A DNA stretch of 64,000 nt, taken from Mesoterricola sediminis (GTDB lineage Bacteria; Acidobacteriota; Holophagae; Holophagales; Holophagaceae). Numbering within the stretch: the first letter of the stretch is position 1; the number at the start of each line of letters is the position of its first letter. Under the pieces are notes generated by a model that was given only the letters and a program-made list of their open reading frames with translations, had not been told where the DNA came from and made no database searches. Both the position numbers and the translations under genes were made by a program. The stretch spans positions 434,001 through 498,000 of the forward strand of contig NZ_AP027081.1 of assembly GCF_030295425.1 (NCBI RefSeq). Direction: 5' to 3'. Shown one piece after another: positions 29,105 to 38,501 of the stretch.

Positions 29105-30211
29105 ATGCGGCTCGGGATCCTGGTCCTGGCGCTCGCGCAGGCCGCCTGGGGCGGCGGGGCCCGCTATGGTCCCGCCCTCCAGGCCGAAGCCCTGGCCAAC
29201 ACCACCCTCGGGCCCTACGGGAACGAGGTGAGCGTGCGGTTCCGGGCCGCCCCGGGGGGCGTCCTCCGGGGCGTCCGGCCCTTCCTCATCTGGAGCTTCC
29301 ACCGCAATGGGTACCACGGGGGCACGGGGGGGATCCTCCGGGTGGAACTGCGGCCCGATGACGGCACCCCGGCCCACGGGCCCGGCCGGGCGGTGCTCGC
29401 CGTCAACGCCGAGCGGGTGTACCTGGTGCCGGCCAGCGACCAGTTCTACCCCCTGCTGGCCTTCGACCGGGCCCCCACGCTCCGGGCGGGCCAGTGGTAC
29501 CACCTGGTCTTCAGCAACACCCATCCCGAGCGGGAGACCAACTTCCTCTCCCTCAACGCCCTCTTCGACCGCGCCGGGGCGCGTCCCCGGCAGCCCCGCC
29601 TGCCGGACGAGGATTGGACCCTCCTGTACCGGAATGCCCGCCAGCCGGCCTGGACCCCGCGCCGGACCCCGGGCACCCAGGAGGCCTTCACCCCCATCCT
29701 GGAGGTGGTGTACGAAGGGGGCGCCTCCCAGGGCATCGGGTACATTGAGGCCTGGGTGGCCGCCGCCCGGCCCATCGGGGCGGAGGACCAGGTGGGGGAG
29801 GCCTTCACCCCCGCCCGCACCCTGCGGGTGAAGGCCCTCGCCGTGCGGGTGCGGCGGTTGGCGGGCCAGGGGCCCCTGCGCCTGCGGATCGAGGAGGCGG
29901 GGGGCAAGGCCCGGGCCCGGGCCGAGGCCGCCGTCCCCTCCGGGGGCCTCGCCTGGGCCCGGGCCGACCTGCCCGAGCCGGCCGTCCTGGAGGCGGGCAC
30001 TCCCTTCCGCCTCGTGCTGGAGGCGGCGGGGGGGGACCGCTTCGAGGCCTTCCCCCTGCGGAAGGGCACGGACAAGGGCTTTGGTCCGGCGACGGTGTTC
30101 ACCGAGGGCCACGCCGAGACCGGCCGCGGAGGGGCCTGGACCGGCTGGACCCAATGGGGCAGGCAGGACCGGAAGGACGCCGACCTGCAGTTCTACTTCG
30201 AGGTGGAGTGA
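29105..30211 (+). CDS. Secreted protein of unknown function, paralog B
   Basis: 368 aa, start ATG 29105 preceded by GGGAGG at 5 nt. Signal peptide MRLGILVLALAQAAWGGG. It matches paralog A from its second domain onward (LRGVRPFLIWSFHRNGYHGG, GGILRVELRPDDG, QWYHLVFSNTHPERETNFLS, KGTDKGFGPATVF, WTGWTQWG) but lacks paralog A's N-terminal Ig-like part. This indicates a local tandem duplication. The gene ends only 3 bp from the stop of the convergent thiolase, leaving no room for a separate terminator. Confidence 0.8.
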   Translation: MRLGILVLALAQAAWGGGARYGPALQAEALANTTLGPYGNEVSVRFRAAPGGVLRGVRPFLIWSFHRNGYHGGTGGILRVELRPDDGTPAHGPGRAVLAVNAERVYLVPASDQFYPLLAFDRAPTLRAGQWYHLVFSNTHPERETNFLSLNALFDRAGARPRQPRLPDEDWTLLYRNARQPAWTPRRTPGTQEAFTPILEVVYEGGASQGIGYIEAWVAAARPIGAEDQVGEAFTPARTLRVKALAVRVRRLAGQGPLRLRIEEAGGKARARAEAAVPSGGLAWARADLPEPAVLEAGTPFRLVLEAAGGDRFEAFPLRKGTDKGFGPATVFTEGHAETGRGGAWTGWTQWGRQDRKDADLQFYFEVE

Positions 30212-30214
30212 GGG

Positions 30215-31450
30215 TCAGGCCTTCACGGCGAGGCTCACGACGGTCTTGTCGTTGCCGCCCATGTTCACCATCAGGCCATGCTCGGTGCGGGGGGCCACCT
30301 GGTAGGTGCCGGCCCGTCCCTTCAGCTGGCGCCACAGGTCCACGGCCATGCGGACCCCCGTCGCGCCGGTGGGGTGGCCGTAGCCCACGAGGCCGCCGCC
30401 CGCGTTGGTGGGCCAACGCCCATCCCGCCGGGTGATCCCCGCGACGACGGCGTCGGCGCCCTCGCCGGGGGCGGCCATGCCCAGCGCCTCCGTGAGGAGG
30501 ATTCCGGACACGGTGAAGCAGTCGTGGACCTCCACCACGCCCACGTCCCCGATGGCGAGGCCGGCCATGGCGAGGGCCCGGCCGGCGGCGACCCGGCAGG
30601 TGGCCATCTCCGTGGGGTCCGCCGGCGGGGTGGTGAGGTTGGCGGCGGCATGGCCCAGGCCCGTCACCTGGACGGCGTCCTCCCGGCCCAGGCCCAGGCG
30701 GCGCAGGCCCTCCTCCGAGGCCACCACGAGGGCGGCGGCGCCGTCGGACACCTTGGAGCAGTCGAAGAGGTTGAGGTGATCGGTGAAGACCCGGGGGTTG
30801 GGCGGGGTCCGGCCGAGGGCGAGGAGGTCCTGGGCGCGGTTGGTGTACTCCTGGGCGTCGGGGTTCAGGCGGGCGTTCTCGATGGCGTTGCGGAACCAGT
30901 GGGCGAAGCCCTCGCGGGCCCGCTCGGCGCCCACCTTGGCGGCGTAGGCCCCCGCGCGGTCGGAGAAGGCGCCGGGGAAGAAGTAGGCGTGGCCGTCCTT
31001 GCGCTCTCCGTCGTACCAGCCGGCGCCCGCCAGGTAGTCGGCGCAGTAGATGGCCTTGACCGTGTTCTGGATCTCCACCCCCAGGACGAGCACCACGTCG
31101 GCCAGGCCGCTGAGGACGCTCTTCAGGCCGGAGACGAGGGCGAGGCCCCCCGAGGCGCAGGCGCCCTCCACCCGGAGGGCGGGCTTGAATTCAAGGGCGG
31201 GATGGAGGTTCAGCATCAGGGCGCCCAGGTGGCCCTGGCGGTTGAAGCGCTCGGCCATGAAGTTGCCGATGACACACTCATCGATCGCCCCGGGATCGCC
31301 GATCTGGGCCAGGGTCATGCGGCCGGCCTCCCGGATGGTTTCATCCAGGCCGGGACGGGGCTTGCGGGGGCTGAATTCCGGGCGCCCGGTCCCCAGGCTC
31401 ACGGTGGTGGCGCCGGCGGCGAGGAAGACGGGCTTGGGCATGCGGTTCAT
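30215..31450 (-). CDS. Thiolase (SCP-x/acetyl-CoA acetyltransferase-like)
   Basis: 411 aa. The nucleophilic Cys is in VEGACASGGLALVSGL (about 95), a His in VEVHDCFTVSGILL (about 325), and the C-terminal signature NAGGGLVGYGHPTGATGVRM follows. The His-Asp-Cys-Phe form places it in the SCP2/non-specific lipid-transfer thiolase branch rather than classical AtoB. Last gene of the acyl-CoA operon; it should cleave acetoacetyl-CoA or a related 3-ketoacyl-CoA to acetyl-CoA. Confidence 0.88.
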   Translation of the reverse strand: MNRMPKPVFLAAGATTVSLGTGRPEFSPRKPRPGLDETIREAGRMTLAQIGDPGAIDECVIGNFMAERFNRQGHLGALMLNLHPALEFKPALRVEGACASGGLALVSGLKSVLSGLADVVLVLGVEIQNTVKAIYCADYLAGAGWYDGERKDGHAYFFPGAFSDRAGAYAAKVGAERAREGFAHWFRNAIENARLNPDAQEYTNRAQDLLALGRTPPNPRVFTDHLNLFDCSKVSDGAAALVVASEEGLRRLGLGREDAVQVTGLGHAAANLTTPPADPTEMATCRVAAGRALAMAGLAIGDVGVVEVHDCFTVSGILLTEALGMAAPGEGADAVVAGITRRDGRWPTNAGGGLVGYGHPTGATGVRMAVDLWRQLKGRAGTYQVAPRTEHGLMVNMGGNDKTVVSLAVKA

Positions 31451-31457
31451 GGGCGCC

Positions 31458-32789
31458 TCAGTCCAGGTAGTCGTTGATGGGGCCGTACAGGTGGAAGAAG
31501 CCCAGGGTCAGGACGTCGTTCACGTCCTCGGGCCGCGCGGCGACGCCCTGGCGCACCAGGTCCAGGGCCACGTCCCGGCTGTCGAAGACGTGGGCCCGGG
31601 CCATGCCGGCGCCCAGGGAATCGAGGTCCTTCAGCCTGCGGAAGTAGGCGCGCAGCTTCTCCTCCCGGGCGGGGTCGCGGCTGAGGGCCTTCCAGGTGAG
31701 GGCGGGGTCGGGGTGCGGGCCCAGGAGGCCGTCCATGTCCCGGACGAAGGCCTCGTCCAGGGGGACGTAGTCCCGCGCCGCCGGGTCGAAGATCCCCGCG
31801 GGGCGGCCCTTCTCGTAGCGCAGGAAGCCGTCCTTCTGGGCCCCGGAGGAGGTCTGGCCGCCGCGGATCCCCAGGTCCAGCATGTGGTCGATGAGGTCGC
31901 TGTGGAGGCCGTCCTGGAGGTAGTGGTCCATCACCCGGAGGATGAGCTGGAAGACGTCGATCCCCACGTAGTCGATGAGCTGGAACATGCCCATGGGGCG
32001 GAGGAGCCAGTCCCGGCTCACCTTCTCGACCATGTAGAGGGCCTGGACGAAGCCGTAGTCCCGGGCCAGGTGCTCCATCTCGCGGATGCAGTGGAGGCCG
32101 TCGCGCATGAAGTGGCCGTTCCCGATGAAGCCGGCGATGTCCCGCGCCGGGACCGTCGTCTTGCGCAGGATCTTCGCGAGGGCGTAGGCGGCCTCCACCA
32201 GGTCGGGGTCGCAGCCGTCGGGGACGATGACCTCCAGCAGCTTCTGGACCGCCGGGGGGTTGTAGAAGTGGTAGCCGATGAGCCGGCCCCCGATCCCGCA
32301 CTGCTCCGCGAGGACGCGGAGGGGGATGGAGGAGGTGTTGGTGAGGAACCAGGTGGAGGGGGGGCAGAGGACGGCCAGCTCGTTGTAGATCTCGACCTTC
32401 ACCTCCTCGCGCTCGAAGGCGGCCTCGAAGACGAGGGACGAATCCTTGGCCAGGGCGAGGGCCTTGCCGGTCCGGACGTGGATCATGACCTCGTCCACGA
32501 AGGCCTGGACCATCTCCCCGTTCTCCACGAGGTCGGCCCGGTCCCGGAAGACGGCCCGGAGGCGGTTGATCTGCTTCTCGCCGTCCTTCCGGGCCTGGTC
32601 GCGCAGGTACCGCTGCAGGCCCTGGAGGGGACCGTCGGCCATGTCGACGAGGTTCAGGACGTACGTGGCCCCCGGATCCTCCAGGGCCCGCCAGGCCATC
32701 TCCAGGGCGAGGAGGAGGGCGATGCCGCTGCCCATCTTGCCGGCGGCGCCGATGACGGCCACGTGCTTGAGTCGCTGGTTGAGGTCCAT
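31458..32789 (-). CDS. 3-hydroxyacyl-CoA dehydrogenase
   Basis: 443 aa. N-terminal NAD-binding Rossmann domain with VAVIGAAGKMGSGIALLLAL, a central region with the catalytic His in RLIGYHFYNPPAVQKLLEV (about 175), and C-terminal dimerisation domain (FIGNGHFMRDGLHCI, PMGMFQLIDYVGIDVFQLIL). The Rossmann glycine pattern GAAGKMG differs slightly from the usual GxGxxG. It oxidises 3-hydroxyacyl-CoA to 3-ketoacyl-CoA with NAD+. Eight bases from the thiolase start. Confidence 0.9.
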   Translation of the reverse strand: MDLNQRLKHVAVIGAAGKMGSGIALLLALEMAWRALEDPGATYVLNLVDMADGPLQGLQRYLRDQARKDGEKQINRLRAVFRDRADLVENGEMVQAFVDEVMIHVRTGKALALAKDSSLVFEAAFEREEVKVEIYNELAVLCPPSTWFLTNTSSIPLRVLAEQCGIGGRLIGYHFYNPPAVQKLLEVIVPDGCDPDLVEAAYALAKILRKTTVPARDIAGFIGNGHFMRDGLHCIREMEHLARDYGFVQALYMVEKVSRDWLLRPMGMFQLIDYVGIDVFQLILRVMDHYLQDGLHSDLIDHMLDLGIRGGQTSSGAQKDGFLRYEKGRPAGIFDPAARDYVPLDEAFVRDMDGLLGPHPDPALTWKALSRDPAREEKLRAYFRRLKDLDSLGAGMARAHVFDSRDVALDLVRQGVAARPEDVNDVLTLGFFHLYGPINDYLD

Positions 32790-32807
32790 CCGGGCGTTCT
32801 CCTGGGA

Positions 32808-33599
32808 TCACCGGCCGATGAACTGGGCCGGGCGTTTCTCGATGAAGGCCTGCATGCCTTCCTTCTGGTCGGCCGTGGCGAAGGTCTGGGCGAAGAGCTC
32901 GGCCTCGATGGAGAGGCCGTCGCCGAGGGGGAGGTCGGTCCCCTCGTTCACGGCGTGCTTGCAGTGTGACACGGCCAGGGGGGCCTTCCGGGCGATGAGG
33001 GCGGCGAGCTCCCGGCAGCGGGGGAGGAGGAGGTCGGGCGCCGTCACCTCGTTGAAGATCCCCAGCTCCAGTCCCCGCTGGGCGGAGATCACCTCCCCGG
33101 TGAAGAGGAGGTACTTGGCCCGGCTGCGGCCGACGATGCGGGCCAGCCGCTGGGTGCCCCCGAAGCCGGGGATGACGCCCAGGTTCACTTCCGGCTGGCC
33201 GGCCTTGGCGGCCTCGCTGGCGATGCGGATATCGCAGGCCATGGCCAGCTCGAGGCCCCCGCCGAGGGCGAAGCCGTTGACGGCGGCGATGACCGGGTGG
33301 GGGTGGTCCTCGATGAGGTTGAAGATCCGCTGCCCGCGCTGGGCGAAGGCCCGGGCCTCCAGGGGCGAGAGCCCGGCCATGGCCTTGATGTCGGCCCCGG
33401 CCACGAAGGCCTTGCCGGCCCCCGTGAGGATGACGGCCCGCACCGAGGGCTCCCGGCCCAGGGCCAGGAAGGCCTCCTCCAGGCCGGCCAGGATGCCGTC
33501 GTTCAGGGCGTTGAGGGCCTCGGGGCGGTCGAGGGTGACCAGGCCCACCCCCGCCTCGAGCTCGAACCGGACGTGTTCACTCATGCGCGTCTCCTTCAT
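32808..33599 (-). CDS. Enoyl-CoA hydratase (crotonase family)
   Basis: 263 aa, usual family length. The oxyanion-hole segments are KAFVAGADIKAM and NGFALGGGLELAMACDI. Both catalytic glutamates of true hydratases are present, one in GGGLELAM and one in GQPEVNLGVIPGFGGTQRL. It hydrates crotonyl-type enoyl-CoA esters. Start overlaps the stop of the biotin carrier gene by 4 bp. Confidence 0.92.
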   Translation of the reverse strand: MKETRMSEHVRFELEAGVGLVTLDRPEALNALNDGILAGLEEAFLALGREPSVRAVILTGAGKAFVAGADIKAMAGLSPLEARAFAQRGQRIFNLIEDHPHPVIAAVNGFALGGGLELAMACDIRIASEAAKAGQPEVNLGVIPGFGGTQRLARIVGRSRAKYLLFTGEVISAQRGLELGIFNEVTAPDLLLPRCRELAALIARKAPLAVSHCKHAVNEGTDLPLGDGLSIEAELFAQTFATADQKEGMQAFIEKRPAQFIGR

Positions 33600-34129
33600 C
33601 CCGCCGGGAATTCCGGCTCCCAGGGTTCGACCACGGCCAGCGGGTCGCCGGCGGCCACCGCCACGCCCTCCCGGGCGGTGACGGAGGCGACGACGCCCTC
33701 GATGGGGCTCTTGATCTCGTTCTGCATCTTCATGGCCTCGAGGATCAGGAGGACCTGGCCCTGGGCGACCCGGTCCCCGGGCTCCACCAGGACCTTGCGC
33801 ACATGGCCGGCCATGGGGCTCTTCAGGTCCTGGCGGCCGGAGGCCCCCTTGCTCATCTTCTGGGCCAGTTTCTTTTTCTTCTCCTCCACCATCTCGATCT
33901 CGTAGAGGTCCCCCTTGATGAGGACCTCGTAGGTGTCCTCCGTGTGGGTGGCGTCCACGTCCACCTCGAAGGAGCGTCCCCCGAGGATCATGGAGAAGAG
34001 GTTGGGTTCGGGCTCGAGGAAGTCGACGTCGTATTCCCGGTCGCCGAGGGCGACGATGTACTGGCCCGGGCGGGGCTCCTTCACCTTGATCCGGGTGGTG
34101 CGTCCCTGGTGCGTCGCGATGTAGGTCAT
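33596..34129 (-). CDS. Biotin carboxyl carrier protein of acyl-CoA carboxylase
   Basis: 177 aa. The last 75 residues are a biotinyl domain with the biotinylation motif LEAMKMQNEIKSPIEG (Lys about 143). The N-terminal 100 residues (GQYIVALGDREYDVDFLE, SFEVDVDATHTEDTYEV) resemble the BT domain that links the carrier to the carboxyltransferase in propionyl-type carboxylases. Encoded 10 bp downstream of the biotin carboxylase, so the complex has three separate subunits. Confidence 0.9.
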   Translation of the reverse strand: MTYIATHQGRTTRIKVKEPRPGQYIVALGDREYDVDFLEPEPNLFSMILGGRSFEVDVDATHTEDTYEVLIKGDLYEIEMVEEKKKKLAQKMSKGASGRQDLKSPMAGHVRKVLVEPGDRVAQGQVLLILEAMKMQNEIKSPIEGVVASVTAREGVAVAAGDPLAVVEPWEPEFPAG

Positions 34130-34139
34130 GGCAGCCTCC

Positions 34140-35654
34140 TCAGAATCCCGGATCGCGCTTGACGCGGCCGCTCTGCTTCCAGAGGGAGGCGTCGCCGCCC
34201 CCGCCGGAGGCCGGCGCGGCCAGGCCCTTCGCCTTGTCCCGGCGGTAGGCCTTGATGGCGGCGGCCACCAGGGCCACGTCCTCGTGCGGCTTCACGCGGG
34301 CCTCGTCCTGGGGCTGGAACTCCCGGTCGATGAAGTTCGTGTCGATGTCCCCCTCGAGGAACTTCGGGTTCCGGAGGACCCGGGCGTGGAAGGGGATCGT
34401 GGTCTTGATTCCCTTCACCTTGTACTCGGAGAGGGCGCGCAGCATGCGGGTGACCATGCGCTCCCGGGTGCTGCCCCAGACCACGAGCTTGCTGAGCATG
34501 GGGTCGTAGTGGATGGGCACGTCCAGGCCCTCGTACATGCCGGACTCGTCCCGCACCCAGGGGCCGCCCGGGACCCGGAGGCCGATGATGCGGCCGGGGG
34601 TGGGCAGGAAGCGGTTGTCGGGGTCCTCGGCGTAGATGCGGCACTCCAGGGCGTGGCCGTGGCAGGGGACGTCCTCCTGGCGGAAGGGGAGGACGTAGCC
34701 CGCGGCGCTGCGGATCATCTCCTTGCACAGGTCGATGCCGGTGATCATCTCGGTGATGGGGTGCTCCACCTGGAGCCGGGTGTTCATCTCCAGGAAGAAG
34801 AACTCCCGGGACTTGCCGGAGACGATGAACTCCACGGTGCCGGCCGAGTCGTAGTCCACCGCCCTGGCGGCGCGGACGGCGGCCTCGCCCATGGCCCTGC
34901 GCATCTCCGCGTCCACGATGGGGCTGGGGGCCTCCTCGATGACCTTCTGGTGCCGGCGCTGGATGGAGCACTCCCGCTCCGGGCAGTAGATGATGTTCCC
35001 GTGGCGGTCCCCCAGGACCTGGATCTCGATGTGGCGGGGGTTCTCGATGTAGCGCTCCATGTAGACCGCGTCGTCCCCGAAGGCGGCGAGGCTCTCGGAC
35101 TTGGCGGTCCGGTAGGCGGGAAGCAGGTCCTCTTCCCGGAGGATCATGCGCAGGCCCTTGCCCCCGCCGCCGGCGGCGGCCTTCATCATGATGGGGTAGC
35201 CGATCTTCCGGGCCCAGGCGACGGCCTCCGCCTCGCTCTGGAGGTTCTCCCGCATGCCGGGCACGAGGGGCACGCCCATCTCGTGGACGGCCACGCGGCT
35301 CGTGGTCTTGTTGCCCATCACCCGGATGGCCCGGGGGTTGGGGCCGATGAAGGTGATGCCCGCGGCCGCGCAGGCCTCGGCGAAGGCCGCGTTCTCCGAG
35401 AGGAAGCCGTAGCCCGGATGGATGGCGTCCGCCCCGGCGGCCTGGGCCACCTCCAGGATGCGGTCGCCGCGCAGGTACGAATCCCGGCTGGGGGCCGGGC
35501 CGATGCAGTAGGCCTCGTCCGCCGCCCGCACGTGCAGCGCGGCCCGGTCGGCTTCCGAGTAGACGGCCACGGTGGGCACGCCCAGCTCCTTGCAGGCCCG
35601 GATGACGCGGATGGTGATCTCTCCCCGGTTCGCGATCAGGATCTTCTTGAACAT
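34140..35654 (-). CDS. Biotin carboxylase subunit of acyl-CoA carboxylase
   Basis: 504 aa, biotin carboxylase of the ATP-grasp superfamily. Start MFKKILIANRGEITIRVIRA; ATP loop MMKAAAGGGGKGLRMI; active-site stretches ECSIQRRHQKVIEEAPSP and FFLEMNTRLQVEHPITEMI. It carboxylates biotin on the carrier protein using ATP and bicarbonate. Encoded between the carboxyltransferase and carrier genes. Confidence 0.94.
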   Translation of the reverse strand: MFKKILIANRGEITIRVIRACKELGVPTVAVYSEADRAALHVRAADEAYCIGPAPSRDSYLRGDRILEVAQAAGADAIHPGYGFLSENAAFAEACAAAGITFIGPNPRAIRVMGNKTTSRVAVHEMGVPLVPGMRENLQSEAEAVAWARKIGYPIMMKAAAGGGGKGLRMILREEDLLPAYRTAKSESLAAFGDDAVYMERYIENPRHIEIQVLGDRHGNIIYCPERECSIQRRHQKVIEEAPSPIVDAEMRRAMGEAAVRAARAVDYDSAGTVEFIVSGKSREFFFLEMNTRLQVEHPITEMITGIDLCKEMIRSAAGYVLPFRQEDVPCHGHALECRIYAEDPDNRFLPTPGRIIGLRVPGGPWVRDESGMYEGLDVPIHYDPMLSKLVVWGSTRERMVTRMLRALSEYKVKGIKTTIPFHARVLRNPKFLEGDIDTNFIDREFQPQDEARVKPHEDVALVAAAIKAYRRDKAKGLAAPASGGGGDASLWKQSGRVKRDPGF

Positions 35655-35664
35655 GGCCGGATCC

Positions 35665-37221
35665 TCAGAGGGGCAGGTTGCCGTGCTTCCTGGGCGGGTT
35701 GCTGACGCGCTTGTTGCGGCAGGCCTCCAGGGCGCGGATCAGGCAGGGGCGGGTGCGCAGGGGATCGATGATCTCGTCCACGTAGCCCAGCTCGGCGGCG
35801 TTGTAGGGGTTGGCGAAGGCGGCCCGGTAGTCGTCCAGGAGGTTCCTGCGGGTGCGCTCGGGGTCCAGGGAGGTGTCCAGCTCCTTGCGGTGGATGATGT
35901 TGACCGCGCCCTCGGGCCCCATGACGGCGATCTCGGCCGTGGGCCAGGCGATGGCGTAGTCGCAGCGGATGTTCTTGGCGTTCATGACGCAGTAGGCGCC
36001 GCCGTAGGCCTTCCGGGTGATGACGGTGACCCGGGGCACGGTGGCTTCGGTGATGGCGTAGAGGAGCTTGGCGCCGTGCTTGATGATGCCCCCCAGCTCC
36101 TGGTCCACCCCCGGCAGGAAGCCCGGCACGTCCTCGAAGAAGACGAGGGGGATGTTGAAGCAGTCGCAGAACCTCACGAAGCGGGCCCCCTTCAGGGAGG
36201 CGTCCACGTCGAGGGCCCCGGCCAGGTGATTGGGCTGGTTGCCCACGATGCCCACGGGGCGGCCGTTGAGGCGGGAGAAGCCCACCACCAGGTTCCGGGC
36301 GAAGTGCTCCTGCACTTCGAAGAAGTGCCCGTCGTCCACGATGGCCCGGACGACCTCCTTCATGTCGTAGGGCTGGTTGGGGTTGTCCGGGACGAGGGTG
36401 CGCAGGGCCACGTCGGTACGGTTGGGGTCGTCCGTGCAGGGCCGCGCGGGCGGGTCGTCCTGGTTGTTGAGGGGGATGAAGCCCATGAGCTCCCGGATCA
36501 TGAGCAGGCACTCCTCGTCGTCCGAGGAGGCGAAGTGGGCGCACCCGGAGCGGGCGTTGTGGGTCATGGCCCCGCCCAGCTCGTCCTTGCTGACCTCCTC
36601 GTGGGTGACGGCCCGGATGACGTCGGGGCCGGTGATGAACATGTACGAGGTGTCCTTCACCATGAAGACGAAGTCGGTGATGGCGGGGGAATAGACGGCG
36701 CCGCCGGCGCAGGGGCCCATGATGGCGGAGATCTGGGGGATCACCCCGGAGCAGAGCACGTTGCGGGTGAAGATGTCGGAGTAGCCGGCCAGGGACTGGA
36801 CCCCCTCCTGGATCCGGGCGCCGCCCGAATCGTTGAGGCCGATGACCGGCGCCCCGTTCCGGGCGGCCATGTCCATGATCTTGCAGATCTTCTCGGCGTA
36901 GGCCTTGGAGAGGGACCCTCCGAAGACCGTGAAGTCCTGGGCGAAGACGTAGACGAGGCGGCCGTCGATGGTGCCATAGCCCGTCACCACGCCGTCGCCC
37001 GGGATCTTCACCTTGCCCATGCCGAAGTTGTCGCACCGGTGCAGGACGAACTTGTCGATCTCCGTGAAGGAGTCCTCGTCCAGGAGGATGGCGATGCGCT
37101 CACGGGCCGTGAGGCGGCCGGACTGGTGGTGTTTCTCGATCTTGTCCGGGCCTCCGCCCTTCTCCGCTTCCTCGTTCTTGCGCCGGAGCAGCTCCAGCTT
37201 GGCGTCCTGTCCCGTGGTCAT
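35665..37221 (-). CDS. Acyl-CoA carboxylase carboxyltransferase subunit (PccB/MmdA-like)
   Basis: 518 aa. I chose ATG 37221 because AGGAGG lies 6 nt upstream; the in-frame ATG at 37236 includes that ribosome site in its own codons. Crotonase-fold carboxyltransferase with [37 protein letters not shown] (first oxyanion hole), [19 protein letters not shown], and [16 protein letters not shown] (second oxyanion hole). The sequence is of the propionyl/methylmalonyl-CoA type. It acts with the two biotin subunits downstream. The direction (propionyl-CoA carboxylation or another short acyl-CoA) is not shown by sequence. Confidence 0.92.
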   Translation of the reverse strand: MTTGQDAKLELLRRKNEEAEKGGGPDKIEKHHQSGRLTARERIAILLDEDSFTEIDKFVLHRCDNFGMGKVKIPGDGVVTGYGTIDGRLVYVFAQDFTVFGGSLSKAYAEKICKIMDMAARNGAPVIGLNDSGGARIQEGVQSLAGYSDIFTRNVLCSGVIPQISAIMGPCAGGAVYSPAITDFVFMVKDTSYMFITGPDVIRAVTHEEVSKDELGGAMTHNARSGCAHFASSDDEECLLMIRELMGFIPLNNQDDPPARPCTDDPNRTDVALRTLVPDNPNQPYDMKEVVRAIVDDGHFFEVQEHFARNLVVGFSRLNGRPVGIVGNQPNHLAGALDVDASLKGARFVRFCDCFNIPLVFFEDVPGFLPGVDQELGGIIKHGAKLLYAITEATVPRVTVITRKAYGGAYCVMNAKNIRCDYAIAWPTAEIAVMGPEGAVNIIHRKELDTSLDPERTRRNLLDDYRAAFANPYNAAELGYVDEIIDPLRTRPCLIRALEACRNKRVSNPPRKHGNLPL

Positions 37222-37276
37222 CGGTCCTCCTGTCATGAGGAAAAGACAAACAGCGTGCCTGCTCGGCGATCCATGC

Positions 37277-38416
37277 CTAGAGGAGCTTGGCGATGGTCTG
37301 GAGCTGCATGAACGTGGTGCCTTCGTAGATCTTGCCGATCTTGCTGTCGCGGAAGTACTTCTCGGCGGGGTAGTCCTTGGTGAAGCCGTAGCCGCCGAAG
37401 ATCTCCAGGCATTCGCTGGCCACGTACTCGGCCACCTGGCTCACGTAGTACTTGGCCATGGCCGCCTCCTTGATGAAGGGGAGGCCGGCGTCCTTCATGC
37501 GCGCGGCGTTGTAGGTGAGGAGGCGGGCCGCCTCCACCCGGCTGGCGCATTCGGCCAGGCGCATCTGCACGGCCTGGAACGCGAAGATGGGCTTCCCGAA
37601 CTGGCGGCGTTCCTGGGCGTAGGCCAGGGCGTGGCCCAGGGCCCCCTCGGCCAGGCCCAGCATCTGGGCGGCGATGCCGATGCGTCCCTCGTTGAGGGTC
37701 TCGATGGCCACCTTGTAGCCCTTGCCCACCTCCCCCAGCACCTGGTCGGCGGCGACGGGGACGTCGGAGAGGGCGAGTTCGCACGTGGACGAGGCGCGGA
37801 TGCCCAGCTTGTCCTCCTTGCGGCTCACGCTGAAGCCGGGGGCGGAGCGCTCCACGATGAAGGCGGTGATGCCCTTGTAGCCGAGGGCGGGATCCACCGT
37901 CGCGAAGACGATGAAGAGCTCCGCCTCCTCCGCGCTGGTGATGAACATCTTGCTGCCGTTCAGGACGAAGCCCCCGTCCTTCGGCGTCGCCCGGGTGGCC
38001 AGGGCGAAGGCGTCGGAGCCCGAGCCGGCCTCGGAGAGGGCGTAGGCGCCCACGGCGTTCCCGCAGAGGCGGGGCAGGAACCGCGCCTTCTGGGCCTCGG
38101 TGCCCCAGCGGGAGAGGCAGTTGTCCACGAGGGTGTTCTGAACGTCCACGAGGACGCCCACGCTGGCGTCCACCTTGGAGAGCTCCTCGATCACGAGGAT
38201 GGCGTTGAAGAAGCTGGATCCCGCCCCGCCGTGGGCCTCGGGGACCTCGATGCCCATGATCCCCAGGTCGAAGAGCTTGCCGAGGAGGGCGCGGTCCAGC
38301 TTCTGGGCCTCGTCCATGGCGCGGCGGAGGGGCTCGATCTCGTTGCGGGCGAAGTCCGCGACGAGATCGCGGAAGGCGATTTCCTCGTCATCGAGGAGGG
38401 TCAGGGGACGGCTCAT
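37277..38416 (-). CDS. Short-chain acyl-CoA dehydrogenase
   Basis: 379 aa flavoprotein. ATG 38416 is chosen because GGAG is 6 nt upstream and [19 protein letters not shown] is the normal family N terminus. FAD/substrate region: [19 protein letters not shown] and [18 protein letters not shown]; catalytic base Glu in [15 protein letters not shown] near the C terminus, the position used by butyryl-type dehydrogenases. It should oxidise butyryl-CoA or another short acyl-CoA to the enoyl-CoA. It lies between IcmF and the carboxylase genes. Confidence 0.9.
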   Translation of the reverse strand: MSRPLTLLDDEEIAFRDLVADFARNEIEPLRRAMDEAQKLDRALLGKLFDLGIMGIEVPEAHGGAGSSFFNAILVIEELSKVDASVGVLVDVQNTLVDNCLSRWGTEAQKARFLPRLCGNAVGAYALSEAGSGSDAFALATRATPKDGGFVLNGSKMFITSAEEAELFIVFATVDPALGYKGITAFIVERSAPGFSVSRKEDKLGIRASSTCELALSDVPVAADQVLGEVGKGYKVAIETLNEGRIGIAAQMLGLAEGALGHALAYAQERRQFGKPIFAFQAVQMRLAECASRVEAARLLTYNAARMKDAGLPFIKEAAMAKYYVSQVAEYVASECLEIFGGYGFTKDYPAEKYFRDSKIGKIYEGTTFMQLQTIAKLL

Positions 38417-38501
38417 GCGGTCTCCGGCGGGTCGGGTGGGTTCTGGAAGGTGACAAAGTTGAACATGATTGGGCTTGGAGCGGAAACGCGGATTTTTGCG
38501 T

